Both the position numbers and the translations under genes were made by a program. From assembly GCA_002373675.1 (NCBI GenBank), contig DFLF01000009.1, positions 160,943 through 214,309 of the forward strand: a stretch of DNA of 53,367 bases, read 5' to 3'. The notes beneath the pieces were generated by a model. It did not search any database, was not told the DNA's origin, and saw only the letters and a program-made list of their open reading frames with translations. This DNA is from Pseudobutyrivibrio sp. UBA3626 (lineage in GTDB: Bacteria > Bacillota > Clostridia > Lachnospirales > Lachnospiraceae). Below, piece after piece: positions 25,457-35,466 of this stretch; the first letter of the stretch is position 1, and the number at the start of each line of letters is the position of its first letter.

Positions 25457-27553
25457 ATGAGTGAAAAACATGGAAATCTTTCGATTACAAGCGAAAATAT
25501 ATTTCCCGTAATCAAGAAATGGCTTTATTCAGATCATGACATCTTCTTTAGAGAACTAATCTCTAACGGATGTGATGCAATTACAAAATTAAAGAAATTA
25601 GATCTTATGGGTGAGTATGAACTTCCTGATGATTACAAACCAAAGATGGATATTATCGTTAATCCAGAGGAAAAGACGCTTACATTTATTGATAATGGTC
25701 TTGGTATGACTGAAGAAGAGGTTGATGAGTATATTAATCAAATCGCTTTCTCCGGCGCAACAGATTTCTTAGAGAAATACAAAGACAAAGCCAACGAAGA
25801 CCAGATAATCGGACACTTTGGACTAGGCTTCTACTCAGCATTTATGGTAGCCGATTCTGTTCATATTGACACACTATCATACCAGAAAGGTGCAAGCGCA
25901 GTACACTGGGAATGTGATGGTGGAACAGAATTTGATATGAAGGATGGCATCTACGATACAGTTGGAACTAAGATTACACTTTTCTTAAATGAAGATTCAC
26001 TTGAATTTGCCAACGAATATCGCGCAAGAGAAGTTATTGAGAAGTACTGCTCTTTCATGCCAACAGAGATTTATCTTACTAAAGCAAATGCTGAGGAAGA
26101 ATATGAGACAATTGATGTAGAAGACAAGAGAGATACTGATACAGTCGTAGAAGAAATTCACGAGGAAGCAAAATACGAAGAGAAAGAAAATGAAGATGGA
26201 AAGAAGGAGAAAGTGGAAGTATCTCCTGCCAAGGATAAGCTTAAGATTGTAAAGAGACCTGTCCCATTAAACGACACGAATCCTCTCTGGGCAAAGCATC
26301 CTAATGACTGTACAGAAGATGAATACAAAGAATTCTATAGAAATGTATTTAATGATTTCAAAGAGCCACTATTCTGGATTCATCTAAATATGGATTATCC
26401 ATTTAACTTAAAGGGTATCCTGTATTTCCCTAAAATCAATACAGAATATGACTCAATCGAAGGTACAATAAAGCTTTATAACAACCAGGTATTCGTAGCA
26501 GATAACATCAAGGAAGTAATTCCAGAATACTTAATGCTTCTTAAGGGCGTTATCGATTGTCCTGATCTTCCACTTAATGTATCTCGTTCTGCTCTTCAGA
26601 ATGATGGTTTCGTCAAGAAGATTCAGGAGTATATATCTAAGAAGGTTGCAGACAAACTTGCTGGACTATGTAAGACTGAGAAAGAATCCTATGAGAAATA
26701 CTGGGATGACATCAGTCCATTTATCAAGTTCGGTTGCTTAAAAGATGAGAAATTCTGCGACCGTATGAACGACTATATTCTATTTAAGGATATTGATGAC
26801 AAATACGTTACTCTTCCTGAACTTCTTGTCAAGGAAGAAAAAGAGGAAGCAACAGATGAAGATGGCAACAAAGTTGAAGCTGAAGTTGTTGATGATGACA
26901 AATCAGATGCAAACGATAAATCTGATGACGAAAGCAAAGAGCCAGAGGATACTCGTACAGTAGTATATTATGTAACCGACAAAGAACAACAAGGTCAATA
27001 TATCAAAATGTTCAAAGAACAGGGACTTACAGCAGTTATATTAGACCACAACATTGACACTTCATTTATCTCACAACTTGAGCAAAGAAATGAGACATAT
27101 AAATTCGCTCGAATTGATGCTGATGTTACAGATTCTCTTGTTGAAGAAACAGATGACAAGGAGCTAGAAGAGACAACTACTGCTCTTACGGAAATATTTA
27201 AGAAAGCATTATCTAATGACAATCTTGATGTCAAAGTCACAAAGTTCAAGAATAAAGATGTTGCTTCAATGCTTACGGTAAGTGAAGAAAGCAGACGTAT
27301 GCAGGACATGATGAAAATGTATAATATGTATGGAATGGATCCTAACATGTTCCCAAGTTCATCAACTCTCGTACTTAACGCTAATAACGAACTTGTAGAA
27401 TATATCCTTAACAACAAGGATAACGAAAATGTTGATTTGTTCTGCCAGCAACTTTACGACCTTGCAAGTATAGCCAATGCTCCGCTTGCGCCAGAAGAAA
27501 TGACTAAGTTCATTGAGCGAAGTAACAAGATAATGATGTTACTTGCTAAATAA
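25457..27553 (+). CDS. htpG: Molecular chaperone HtpG (Hsp90)
   Basis: This 698-residue ATP-dependent chaperone shows the GHKL ATPase motifs RELISNGCDAITKLK, FIDNGLGMT and IGHFGLGFYSAFMV, then the middle domain (LPLNVSRSALQND) and the C-terminal dimerisation domain. It has an acidic insertion at about residues 225-260 and another Asp/Glu-rich segment at about 470-500, making it longer than E. coli HtpG (624 residues). It is one of the two intact plus-strand genes and is transcribed alone, from a CIRCE-controlled promoter to a strong terminator. The start follows AAAGGAGAG. Confidence 0.98.
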   Translation: MSEKHGNLSITSENIFPVIKKWLYSDHDIFFRELISNGCDAITKLKKLDLMGEYELPDDYKPKMDIIVNPEEKTLTFIDNGLGMTEEEVDEYINQIAFSGATDFLEKYKDKANEDQIIGHFGLGFYSAFMVADSVHIDTLSYQKGASAVHWECDGGTEFDMKDGIYDTVGTKITLFLNEDSLEFANEYRAREVIEKYCSFMPTEIYLTKANAEEEYETIDVEDKRDTDTVVEEIHEEAKYEEKENEDGKKEKVEVSPAKDKLKIVKRPVPLNDTNPLWAKHPNDCTEDEYKEFYRNVFNDFKEPLFWIHLNMDYPFNLKGILYFPKINTEYDSIEGTIKLYNNQVFVADNIKEVIPEYLMLLKGVIDCPDLPLNVSRSALQNDGFVKKIQEYISKKVADKLAGLCKTEKESYEKYWDDISPFIKFGCLKDEKFCDRMNDYILFKDIDDKYVTLPELLVKEEKEEATDEDGNKVEAEVVDDDKSDANDKSDDESKEPEDTRTVVYYVTDKEQQGQYIKMFKEQGLTAVILDHNIDTSFISQLEQRNETYKFARIDADVTDSLVEETDDKELEETTTALTEIFKKALSNDNLDVKVTKFKNKDVASMLTVSEESRRMQDMMKMYNMYGMDPNMFPSSSTLVLNANNELVEYILNNKDNENVDLFCQQLYDLASIANAPLAPEEMTKFIERSNKIMMLLAK

Positions 27554-27571
27554 AACGGATTAGTCTGATAT

Positions 27572-27606
27572 AAAAATTCCCCGGCATTAAATGCCGGGGA
27601 ATTTTT
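27572..27606. terminator. Bidirectional terminator between htpG and the HD-GYP gene
   Basis: A perfect stem (AAAAATTCCCCGGCAT ... ATGCCGGGGAATTTTT) with loop TAA has T-runs on both strands and serves both convergent genes. Confidence 0.95.
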
Positions 27607-27626
27607 ATTATTAATTATATGTGACT

Positions 27627-29912
27627 CTATTCTCCCGTAACTATTATTCCCATCTTATATTCCTCATCAATATCAAGAACTTTGTATGATACATCAAGAG
27701 CACTCGCATCAAAGAGTTTATAGAAGTCAAGCAGAATCCTTTGAACAATAAAATTAATACTGTTAGGATTAGCTTCAAAAAGCACTGCCATAACCTGCGT
27801 CTTACTATATCTAATATTAATATCAGTTTCTCTAACTGATTTCTGAATTGCTATATCCATACTATCAAGGGCCTTAGCCATATAAATTTCAGATACATTA
27901 TATCCTTCTCTAGGGCGAACTGAGAAAACTATAACCACAAAATTATCAGAGTATTCATCTCTAAGCTGTCTAAACACACTTGTTACTTCTCCAAGCTTAA
28001 CACGCTCCACATCTTCTAAATCATGATTATCAAGAACTTGTTCTATATTCTCTTTTAATTCTGCTGCAAACTCCGTAGAGTCATAATCTTGCGAATGTCT
28101 GTCAACAAAAGAATCATCATTTATAAAGACGTCTACTCTATCTTCATCAAGAAGCTTAATAAAAACATCAATAATGTCTGGATCAAATTGAGTTCCTTTA
28201 CCCTTAATTAGTTCTTCTCTAATTTTACTCTTGGGAAGTGCCTTTCTATAAATTCTATCAGAATTCATTGCATCATATGCATCTGCAATTCCAATTATTC
28301 TAGCATTTAAAGGGATTTCTTCCCCGGCTAAATGATCTGGATATCCATTACCATCGTACCTTTCATGATGATTTCTGGCTGCAGGTTCAACTCCTGGAAT
28401 TGAAGTAACATTCTTCAGAATATCACTACCAACTGTTGTATGAGCCTGGATTAATTCAAATTCAATTCTACTTAGTTTACCTGGTTTGTTAAGTACAGTG
28501 TCCGGTACACCTATTTTACCAATATCATGCATCATACCCTGGAATCTAAGTTCAAATATCTGCTCATCATCCCAGCCAAGTTCTTTAGCAATTAGGCACG
28601 CAACTCTTGCCACCCTCATTGAATGACCTGATGTATATCTATCCTTAGCATCAACAGTCTTGGCAAGTGCCTCCATAGCAGATCTTGATAGAGATTCAAC
28701 CTGCTCAATAGCCACTGCCCTGTCATCATCCATTTTCGCAATTCTTCTAACAGATTGAAGAAGACCGCATATAACAAGAATAATAAGTCCTACAGACATA
28801 AATGTTCCTGATATAACAGTAAGCATTAATATCTGTTCCATTACGAGCTGAATCACTCCACATAGAGCAAGTAGCCCTATACCTATCGCAACAACCTCAT
28901 ATGTTCTGTCTTTTCTCTTGAAAAGGTCATAACAAATAGTAACCATTACAACGATAATTGTCAGTACAATCATTATAAGAGAGACACTTCTCGTATTAGA
29001 AAATCCAGCAACAAATGTATAATTCAATATACTAATCACAATAAGATTAACAAGAGAGATTAGTTCAATAGCAAAATAAATAATATGATATCTTTCTTTC
29101 TGTATTCTATCCAGATACAAAGAAAAACTCATTGGCATAAGAGGAAGGACGAGATACGCACAATCTCTAATAACCGATGCATTAGGGAATATGAACTGTC
29201 TTGCGGTACAATTTGCAACAATCCAAAAGGCCATTATTAAAACTGCACATGCAAGATAATACATATCTACTTCTTTCTTAGACACAATATGAAGAACAGT
29301 AGATATAATAAGTGCTATTATTCCAAGAAGCATTACAAACATTCCAAAGAATAATTCTAACTGATTCATCTTAATAACATAGAGAAGACAAGATACTTTA
29401 TCACCTATTAGAACATCACCAATCTTGCCACCATCTCTATCTAAAATTGCAGAATATGTTATTGTAACTTTGGAATTAGAAGCATTATCTGGAAGTGGCA
29501 GAAACAAATATAGATATGTACTATCCACTCCAAAGGAATCAGCCTGTTCAGGTTCGTATACATACCATAAGTTATCATTAAAGAATACTTCTACTTTCTG
29601 ACCTTTACTCCAAACCAGCATAGAATTATATTCATCAGAAACCTCTCCCAGCGTGGTAGTAATTGTAACAACTTTGTTACCCAGTAATTCCTTGGAATTA
29701 GGAATTGTAACTTGTTTATCTGTACCATTTATATTAAGTGCAGTCCACTCAGTAATACTTTCTACATTATCAAGAGCAGGTTGATTATTCGGTCTCTTAA
29801 CACTTTCACCCCATATAAGATAAGCAAAGAGAAGAATAATTAGAAGAGTCAATATACCAGCAAGAATATCTCTGGCCAGGACCCTGTTTTTCAAGCCAAA
29901 TTTTCTATTCAT
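27627..29912 (-). CDS. Membrane HD-GYP protein (probable c-di-GMP phosphodiesterase)
   Basis: This 761-residue protein has a helix near the N-terminus, an extracytoplasmic beta-rich domain (about 45-160), and about seven membrane helices (7TM-DISM-like layout), then a coil and an HD-GYP domain. Motifs are HDIGKIGVPD (HD), NKPGKL, RNHHERYDGNGYP (the GYP signature) and IIGIADAYDAM. HD-GYP enzymes hydrolyse cyclic di-GMP, or in some cases cGAMP. A C-terminal extension of about 180 residues after the HD-GYP domain is unassigned. The ATG at 29912 (MNRKFGLKN) follows GGTGG; a longer frame from 29945 lacks an SD. Confidence 0.9.
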   Translation of the reverse strand: MNRKFGLKNRVLARDILAGILTLLIILLFAYLIWGESVKRPNNQPALDNVESITEWTALNINGTDKQVTIPNSKELLGNKVVTITTTLGEVSDEYNSMLVWSKGQKVEVFFNDNLWYVYEPEQADSFGVDSTYLYLFLPLPDNASNSKVTITYSAILDRDGGKIGDVLIGDKVSCLLYVIKMNQLELFFGMFVMLLGIIALIISTVLHIVSKKEVDMYYLACAVLIMAFWIVANCTARQFIFPNASVIRDCAYLVLPLMPMSFSLYLDRIQKERYHIIYFAIELISLVNLIVISILNYTFVAGFSNTRSVSLIMIVLTIIVVMVTICYDLFKRKDRTYEVVAIGIGLLALCGVIQLVMEQILMLTVISGTFMSVGLIILVICGLLQSVRRIAKMDDDRAVAIEQVESLSRSAMEALAKTVDAKDRYTSGHSMRVARVACLIAKELGWDDEQIFELRFQGMMHDIGKIGVPDTVLNKPGKLSRIEFELIQAHTTVGSDILKNVTSIPGVEPAARNHHERYDGNGYPDHLAGEEIPLNARIIGIADAYDAMNSDRIYRKALPKSKIREELIKGKGTQFDPDIIDVFIKLLDEDRVDVFINDDSFVDRHSQDYDSTEFAAELKENIEQVLDNHDLEDVERVKLGEVTSVFRQLRDEYSDNFVVIVFSVRPREGYNVSEIYMAKALDSMDIAIQKSVRETDINIRYSKTQVMAVLFEANPNSINFIVQRILLDFYKLFDASALDVSYKVLDIDEEYKMGIIVTGE

Positions 29913-30020
29913 AAAAACCACCAAATATATATTTAGACATATCATAAAAAATGTATTGATACATCCATATCACTAATACATACATTATAAACTATATTGG
30001 GGATTTTGGGCAATAAATAT

Positions 30021-30057
30021 TAAAAAAAGAGATAGTTACAAAACATGTAACTATCTC
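30021..30057 (-). terminator. Terminator of the histone-tail-like gene
   Basis: The 11-bp stem GAGATAGTTAC/GTAACTATCTC is followed by seven Ts on the minus strand. Confidence 0.93.
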
Positions 30058-30078
30058 CATAATAATAATGTTTATAAA

Positions 30079-30522
30079 TTAAAGAACAACTTTTCCTTGA
30101 TATTCATCACCAGCACTCTTTACTACATAATAAGCAGTACTATCATTTACGTTAATGTAAACATTGATTTCATCAATAGCCTTTCTCTTGTTAGCATTCT
30201 TGAAATCATCCTTACATCTTTTAACAACATCGTTGCTCTCGAATGTCTTACCATCCCATTGAACATTAAGTGTCTCAACTACTGCTGCCTTCTTAGTTGC
30301 AGCTTTCTTAGTTGTAGTCTTCTTAGCTGTTGTCTTCTTAGCAGCTGTCTTCTTAGCTGTTGTAGCTTTCTTAGTTGTTGTAGTTTTCTTAGCTGTAGCT
30401 GCCTTAGCTGCTGTCTTAGTTGTTGTAGCCTTAGTTGTTGTAGCCTTAGCTGCTGTAGCTGTTGTTGCTGCAGTCTTAGCTGTAGCATCTTTAACGTTAA
30501 CTTTCTTTGTTGCTTCTGCCAT
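30079..30522 (-). CDS. Histone-H1-tail-like Lys/Ala/Thr-rich protein with a small C-terminal domain
   Basis: The 147-residue product starts MAEATKKVNVKDATAK. Residues about 15-85 are almost only K, A and T in AKKTT-like repeats, as in histone H1-like bacterial nucleoid proteins. The last ~60 residues form a compact domain (LNVQWDGKTFESNDVVKRCK ... TAYYVVKSAGDEYQG), a conserved domain of unknown function common in Lachnospiraceae. It probably binds nucleic acid through the basic tail. The ATG at 30522 follows GGAAGGAG; a longer frame to 30627 runs through the promoter and is not real. The gene is monocistronic and has a strong promoter, so expression is likely high. Confidence 0.85.
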   Translation of the reverse strand: MAEATKKVNVKDATAKTAATTATAAKATTTKATTTKTAAKAATAKKTTTTKKATTAKKTAAKKTTAKKTTTKKAATKKAAVVETLNVQWDGKTFESNDVVKRCKDDFKNANKRKAIDEINVYINVNDSTAYYVVKSAGDEYQGKVVL

Positions 30523-30586
30523 TTTAAAAACTCTCCTTCCAAAAATATATTTGTTATACATAACAGACATTTTTCTAAACAATGTT

Positions 30587-30615
30587 ATTATAATAACAAA
30601 ACAGTTTTTTATCAA
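30587..30615 (-). promoter_or_regulatory. Promoter of the histone-tail-like gene
   Basis: TTGATA (30610-30615) and TATAAT (30587-30592) are 17 bp apart on the minus strand. Confidence 0.8.
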
Positions 30616-30704
30616 TACGTTTTGCAAAAAAATTACAACAAAAAAAGTTTCACTTTATAAATTTTTTTGAACTATTTACATAATTAATTTGCACTCATAT
30701 TTTT

Positions 30705-31694
30705 TTATTTAAAAGAAACATATTTATTTAACACTTGAAAAAAAGAATCTGATTTTACTTCATCAGTTTTATTAATAACAAGATTTTTTAATGTGCTTTC
30801 ACTATAATGAGAATAGTATTTTTCTTCCTGTTCTTTAATCATATCCTGTATCAGTCTGTCTTTTCTTTCAGCAATAACATTTGCTTTATTTTGCTCTGAT
30901 AATTCTTTATTATATTTGTTAATACAGCGAAAGAAATAGTAACCATCATCGCAAGTAATCATATCGGAGGTCTTACCATTTTCCAGATTAAATACAACAG
31001 CATCTACTTCTTTAGGATATTCATTTCTACCAAATATAACATTGATATTATCAGCCTTAGAATATTGCTGTGCAAGTGCTGTAAAAGAACCTCCTGCTTT
31101 AAGCTGTGCCGAAACCATATCTGCATCTGCTTTGTTAGGTGTAAATATAACTTCTGCTTCCATCATTCTCGCTTCATCTTCTGATACTTCTTCATCCACA
31201 GAATTCATAAGACCATAATATACTTTCTCGGCAAGTGCATATCGCTTATACATTTTATTAATATCAGATTCAGATGCACCCATATAACTTTTGTCTGCAT
31301 CTGTAAGAGATTCGTAATACTCTTCAGCAGCCTTAGCGCAATTGTCTTCTTCTGTCTTGTTAAGTTCTATATCATTATCTCTTGCATATAAATTAAGACT
31401 ATAAACTCTTGTAAGATGATCTAAGACTGCCGACTTTATTCCTGCCTCTAATTCTTCATCTTCACCATCTTCCCAAAGGGATGAATCATTAAAAGTTCCA
31501 TAGAGATTTTTGTAATTAGTAAGATAAACTCTAAACTCTTTCTTACTACATGTAAGCGGTCCAATTTTGAAGACATTGCCCAGGCCACTAGTAGATGATG
31601 CATATATATGAAGATCACCTATAGAACATCCTGATACAAAAATTGTAATAATTAAAGTAATAAGGGCTAATACTATTCCCTTTTTCCTATTCAT
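30705..31694 (-). CDS. PrsA-like lipoprotein foldase (parvulin-type peptidyl-prolyl isomerase)
   Basis: This 329-residue protein has a lipoprotein signal (ITIFVSGCSIG; lipid on Cys 23) and so acts outside the membrane. The N-terminal SurA-like helical part is followed by a parvulin-like segment: AEVIFTPNKADADMVSAQLK, GSFTALAQQYS, and VDAVVFNLENGKTS with DGYYFFRCINKY. Such proteins help secreted proteins fold. Typical Ser/His active-site residues are not all visible, so isomerase activity is uncertain. It lies downstream of addA, with an 84-bp gap. Confidence 0.8.
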   Translation of the reverse strand: MNRKKGIVLALITLIITIFVSGCSIGDLHIYASSTSGLGNVFKIGPLTCSKKEFRVYLTNYKNLYGTFNDSSLWEDGEDEELEAGIKSAVLDHLTRVYSLNLYARDNDIELNKTEEDNCAKAAEEYYESLTDADKSYMGASESDINKMYKRYALAEKVYYGLMNSVDEEVSEDEARMMEAEVIFTPNKADADMVSAQLKAGGSFTALAQQYSKADNINVIFGRNEYPKEVDAVVFNLENGKTSDMITCDDGYYFFRCINKYNKELSEQNKANVIAERKDRLIQDMIKEQEEKYYSHYSESTLKNLVINKTDEVKSDSFFQVLNKYVSFK

Positions 31695-31778
31695 GTATAA
31701 CTCCTTTAATATATATCAACACATTTTCACTAAGTATAAATTGTAAATCAAAGTCATACAATATACAATACAATTTTT

Positions 31779-34700
31779 CTATAAGTTGACAGCTTTTTCT
31801 AAGCTAAATGAATAAAGAATTTTCTCTTTTACTTTTTTCCCAAAAGACTTTTCAAGAGCTTTGGCATATAAATCAATCTGAGCTTTATATCTAAGGACTA
31901 ACTCACGGGGTTCGTTTATATTATCTGTTTTATAATCAAGAAGAACTATCTCATCATCTTCTATAAAGAAGACATCAATTATACCCTGTACTATTATGGG
32001 GTCAAGTTCCGGTGATACATCTTTAAAAAGATTCTTTGCTTCTTCCTGTAATACAAATGGCTGTTCCACCCACAAATCATCTGACAAATCCGCATTATGC
32101 ATACGATTTGCAATATCTGAATCAAGAAAAGTCTGCAACTTATTTATGCTTATTAATTCTAATTGTTCTTCACTAATGAGATTGGAATTTCTCATACTAT
32201 CAATCTGAGACTTAAGGGAGTCTTTATAATCACCACTAAGAAAATCATAGCATTCTAATACCCTATGCATTGCAGTTCCATATAATGCTCCTCGATTAAC
32301 CTCGGTCTTTGTATTGCTGCCTACAAATTCAGGTATTATTGATTCTTTATTCTCCTCATTAAAAGCTTCTTCCATTGCATTATGCTTTATCTCGGATACA
32401 GAATATTTACTTTTAATCTTATCATTAATAGCGTATGGATATACAAATGACAATCTCTCTCTAATCTTATCGCTTAACTCTTTAGGATATGAATTAAGCA
32501 GATTGTTAAACTGAGCTTTCTTATCTTCTATATATGTAAATTCTGCAATATCATTTATCATTGTATCCTTAGGATTAACATATTTTATCATTGAAGAAAG
32601 ACATACATTATCTACACTTGCAATACCTCTTATAATCCATTCCATCCTGTTTCTTGCTTTAATCATTCTATTGAAATTAATATTCCCTTTAGAATAATTA
32701 TTTATTGTATCATAGGGATTTTTGAGAGCAGCTGTAAGAATAAGTTTTTCCTTGGCACGTGTCATTGCAACATACAATAGTCTTGCTTCTTCTCCCGCAT
32801 TATCAACTAACATTGTCTTCTTAATGTAGTTCTTATATTGAGTATCCTTCTTATATCTATCGCCATTAATCTCTCTTCTAAGCTGCATACCTATTCCTAA
32901 TTTGTTATGAACAAGTATCGTATTAGAAGCATCCATATTAGAGATTTTACTTCCAAGTTCACATACAAATACTACCGGAAATTCCAGTCCCTTACTCTTA
33001 TGCATTGTAATAATCTTAACTACATTATCATTCTCACTGGAAATTGATGCTTCACCCAAATCCAGATTATATTCATCCATAGAATCTATATATTTTAAGA
33101 ATCTAAATATTCCTTTAAATCTTGTCTTCTCATAATCAAGTGCTTTATCAATAAGTGCAAGAAGATTAGCCCTCTTAACCTTGCCATTAAAGAGAGAAGT
33201 TACATAATCAAGATATGATGTCTTTTCATAAATCATCTCCAGCATTTCATGAATAGTAGTATCATTTGCAATAACTCGAAGTTCTTTAATAAGATTAATA
33301 GCATTAACAAGTCTTATAAACTCTTTATCATTAGATGATTCTTCTTTATCTTTATAAAATTCAATATATTCTAAAATCTTATAGTACAAATAATCATTAG
33401 TTCTACTATTATTAATCTCTTTCGAGAAAAGATTAATCTTTGCCAACATATCATTACTGATATTAAAGATAGGGCTATGAAGAACAGCTGCCAATTCAAT
33501 ATCTTTACATGGATTATCTATTATAGCAAGAAATGAAAGAATAACCTTTACTTCCACAGTATCAAAGTATCCCTTTGTATTAGGCGACACGCATGGTATG
33601 TTATTCTTTAGTAATGCTTCTTCGTATTCTCGTCCAGTGGAATTTGCACTTCTAAGAATAATTGCAATATCAGAATATTCTAAATCTCGATTAATCACAT
33701 TATCGTCTTTGTCCTTTGTAGCAACCTTATAACCACTATCAAAAAGTTCCTGGATTCTCTGAGCTACAACAGCTGCTTCTATTTGTCTGGCTGAGTCGTA
33801 TAATTCGCTATTATCTTCGTCATCCTCATTATAGTTATCAGACGAATTATCACTTCTGCCATAGTTAGCATCAGCAATAAGTATCTCTACATCAGAGTCT
33901 TTATCATCAGAATACATCTCTTCTGCGCCAAAGTATAGTTTGGCATTATCATCATATTCTATACCGCATGTATCCCTGGTCATAACTTTATCAAACACGT
34001 CATTAACCGCCTGTAGTACTTCTCTTCTACTTCTAAAATTCTTTTTAAGATTAATAAGAATACCTTTGTCATTTTCCCTTGTAAAAGTATCGCATTTATC
34101 AACGAAAATCTCGGGATTAGCATTTCTAAATCCATATATACTTTGTTTAACATCTCCAACCATGAACATATTAGAACCATTGGATAAAGTAGACAATATC
34201 TTCTCCTGTAAATCATTACTATCCTGATATTCATCAATCATAACCTCAGTATATGTATCTCTTATTTCTTTTGCTATATCAGTCATCTCTTTAGTATCCG
34301 GATTAATCAAAACGTTAAGAGCAAATCTTTCAATGTCGTTAAATGTATATGCATTATTATCACTTTTTATTTCGTCAAATGCATCCATGGTCTGTTCAGT
34401 TAAAGAAATAAGCTGCAGAGCATATTCTGATACATATTTACATTCCTCTAATATATCATCTGCTTTGTTCTTTACTATTTTATCAAGCATATCATTATAC
34501 ATCCTGGCAATGCTTTGATATAGAATCCAAAGTTCTTCTATTTCATCGCTTTCATTATCAGATTCAAATGACTTCTTTACTGACTTTTCACCTTCTCCCA
34601 TTTTTTTGATGTCTGATAAACATGAATATAATTCTTCTATATTAGATGTGTTAATCATTAAATCAATATCTGATATTTTTTTCTCTATGTTGATTTTGAC

Positions 34701-35447
34701 ATAATTAGTTCCCTTTTTGTCAAATGCAAATCTCTCAGAGTAACTGTTTATGTAATTTGATAATTCTTCTTTTATAGAAGAAAACTCTCTAATATAATAT
34801 TCATGCATTTCCCTAATCCAGGATATGTCATTTAAAGAGCAATCATCACGAGAGATATATGGCTCTTTTATCCTATTAAGCCACTCTTTAGGCCAAGGAT
34901 ATGCATATGCTTTCTGACTAAGATTCTTAATAACATCTGTAATGACTGAATAATCAGATGTTGAAGTGTATAGATTAATAAGTTTCATAAATGATTCATT
35001 ATCTTCACTTGCGAAATTATTATCTAACACCTTATCTATTGCATCATTAAAGAAAATAGATTCCTCACTGCTATCGCATATTCTAAATGATGGATCAATT
35101 CCAATATCATTATAATTATCTCTTACAAGTCTACCGCAAAAGCTGTCAATTGTAGAAATATTAGCATTAGCTATGAGGGTGTTTTGTCTAATAAGAAACT
35201 CTGACTTGGGATTCTTAACAATCTCTTTATCTAGCGCTTTTCTAATACGTTCTTTCATTTCTTTAGCCGCTGCATTAGTAAATGTAACAACAAGCAAACT
35301 ATCAACTTCTACATTATAATTAACAATCTTATTAATGATACGCTCAACTAGAACTGCTGTCTTACCTGAACCGGCTGCAGCAGAAACTAATATATTATTA
35401 CCTTTTTCATCAATAACCTTTTGTTGATCTATAGTCCATTCAGGCAT
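31779..35447 (-). CDS. addA: ATP-dependent helicase/nuclease subunit A
   Basis: This 1222-residue UvrD-like helicase with a C-terminal RecB nuclease domain processes double-strand break ends for recombination, together with AddB. Walker A is SAAAGSGKTAVLVERI (about 22-37), Walker B is MIDEYQDSNDLQ, and helicase motif VI is ARLLYVAMTRAKEKL. The nuclease motif is VLLDYKTDNINEP with YKAQIDLYAKAL. Length fits the family. The start has AAGGAG, 19 bp after addB's stop. Confidence 0.97.
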   Translation of the reverse strand: MPEWTIDQQKVIDEKGNNILVSAAAGSGKTAVLVERIINKIVNYNVEVDSLLVVTFTNAAAKEMKERIRKALDKEIVKNPKSEFLIRQNTLIANANISTIDSFCGRLVRDNYNDIGIDPSFRICDSSEESIFFNDAIDKVLDNNFASEDNESFMKLINLYTSTSDYSVITDVIKNLSQKAYAYPWPKEWLNRIKEPYISRDDCSLNDISWIREMHEYYIREFSSIKEELSNYINSYSERFAFDKKGTNYVKINIEKKISDIDLMINTSNIEELYSCLSDIKKMGEGEKSVKKSFESDNESDEIEELWILYQSIARMYNDMLDKIVKNKADDILEECKYVSEYALQLISLTEQTMDAFDEIKSDNNAYTFNDIERFALNVLINPDTKEMTDIAKEIRDTYTEVMIDEYQDSNDLQEKILSTLSNGSNMFMVGDVKQSIYGFRNANPEIFVDKCDTFTRENDKGILINLKKNFRSRREVLQAVNDVFDKVMTRDTCGIEYDDNAKLYFGAEEMYSDDKDSDVEILIADANYGRSDNSSDNYNEDDEDNSELYDSARQIEAAVVAQRIQELFDSGYKVATKDKDDNVINRDLEYSDIAIILRSANSTGREYEEALLKNNIPCVSPNTKGYFDTVEVKVILSFLAIIDNPCKDIELAAVLHSPIFNISNDMLAKINLFSKEINNSRTNDYLYYKILEYIEFYKDKEESSNDKEFIRLVNAINLIKELRVIANDTTIHEMLEMIYEKTSYLDYVTSLFNGKVKRANLLALIDKALDYEKTRFKGIFRFLKYIDSMDEYNLDLGEASISSENDNVVKIITMHKSKGLEFPVVFVCELGSKISNMDASNTILVHNKLGIGMQLRREINGDRYKKDTQYKNYIKKTMLVDNAGEEARLLYVAMTRAKEKLILTAALKNPYDTINNYSKGNINFNRMIKARNRMEWIIRGIASVDNVCLSSMIKYVNPKDTMINDIAEFTYIEDKKAQFNNLLNSYPKELSDKIRERLSFVYPYAINDKIKSKYSVSEIKHNAMEEAFNEENKESIIPEFVGSNTKTEVNRGALYGTAMHRVLECYDFLSGDYKDSLKSQIDSMRNSNLISEEQLELISINKLQTFLDSDIANRMHNADLSDDLWVEQPFVLQEEAKNLFKDVSPELDPIIVQGIIDVFFIEDDEIVLLDYKTDNINEPRELVLRYKAQIDLYAKALEKSFGKKVKEKILYSFSLEKAVNL

Positions 35448-35466
35448 CTAAGTATACTCCTTAATA

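Noticed and set aside
30097..30660. Plus-strand Ser/Cys/Leu-rich reading frame of 187 codons
   Set aside because: It is the antisense shadow of the AKKTT repeats of the histone-tail-like gene.
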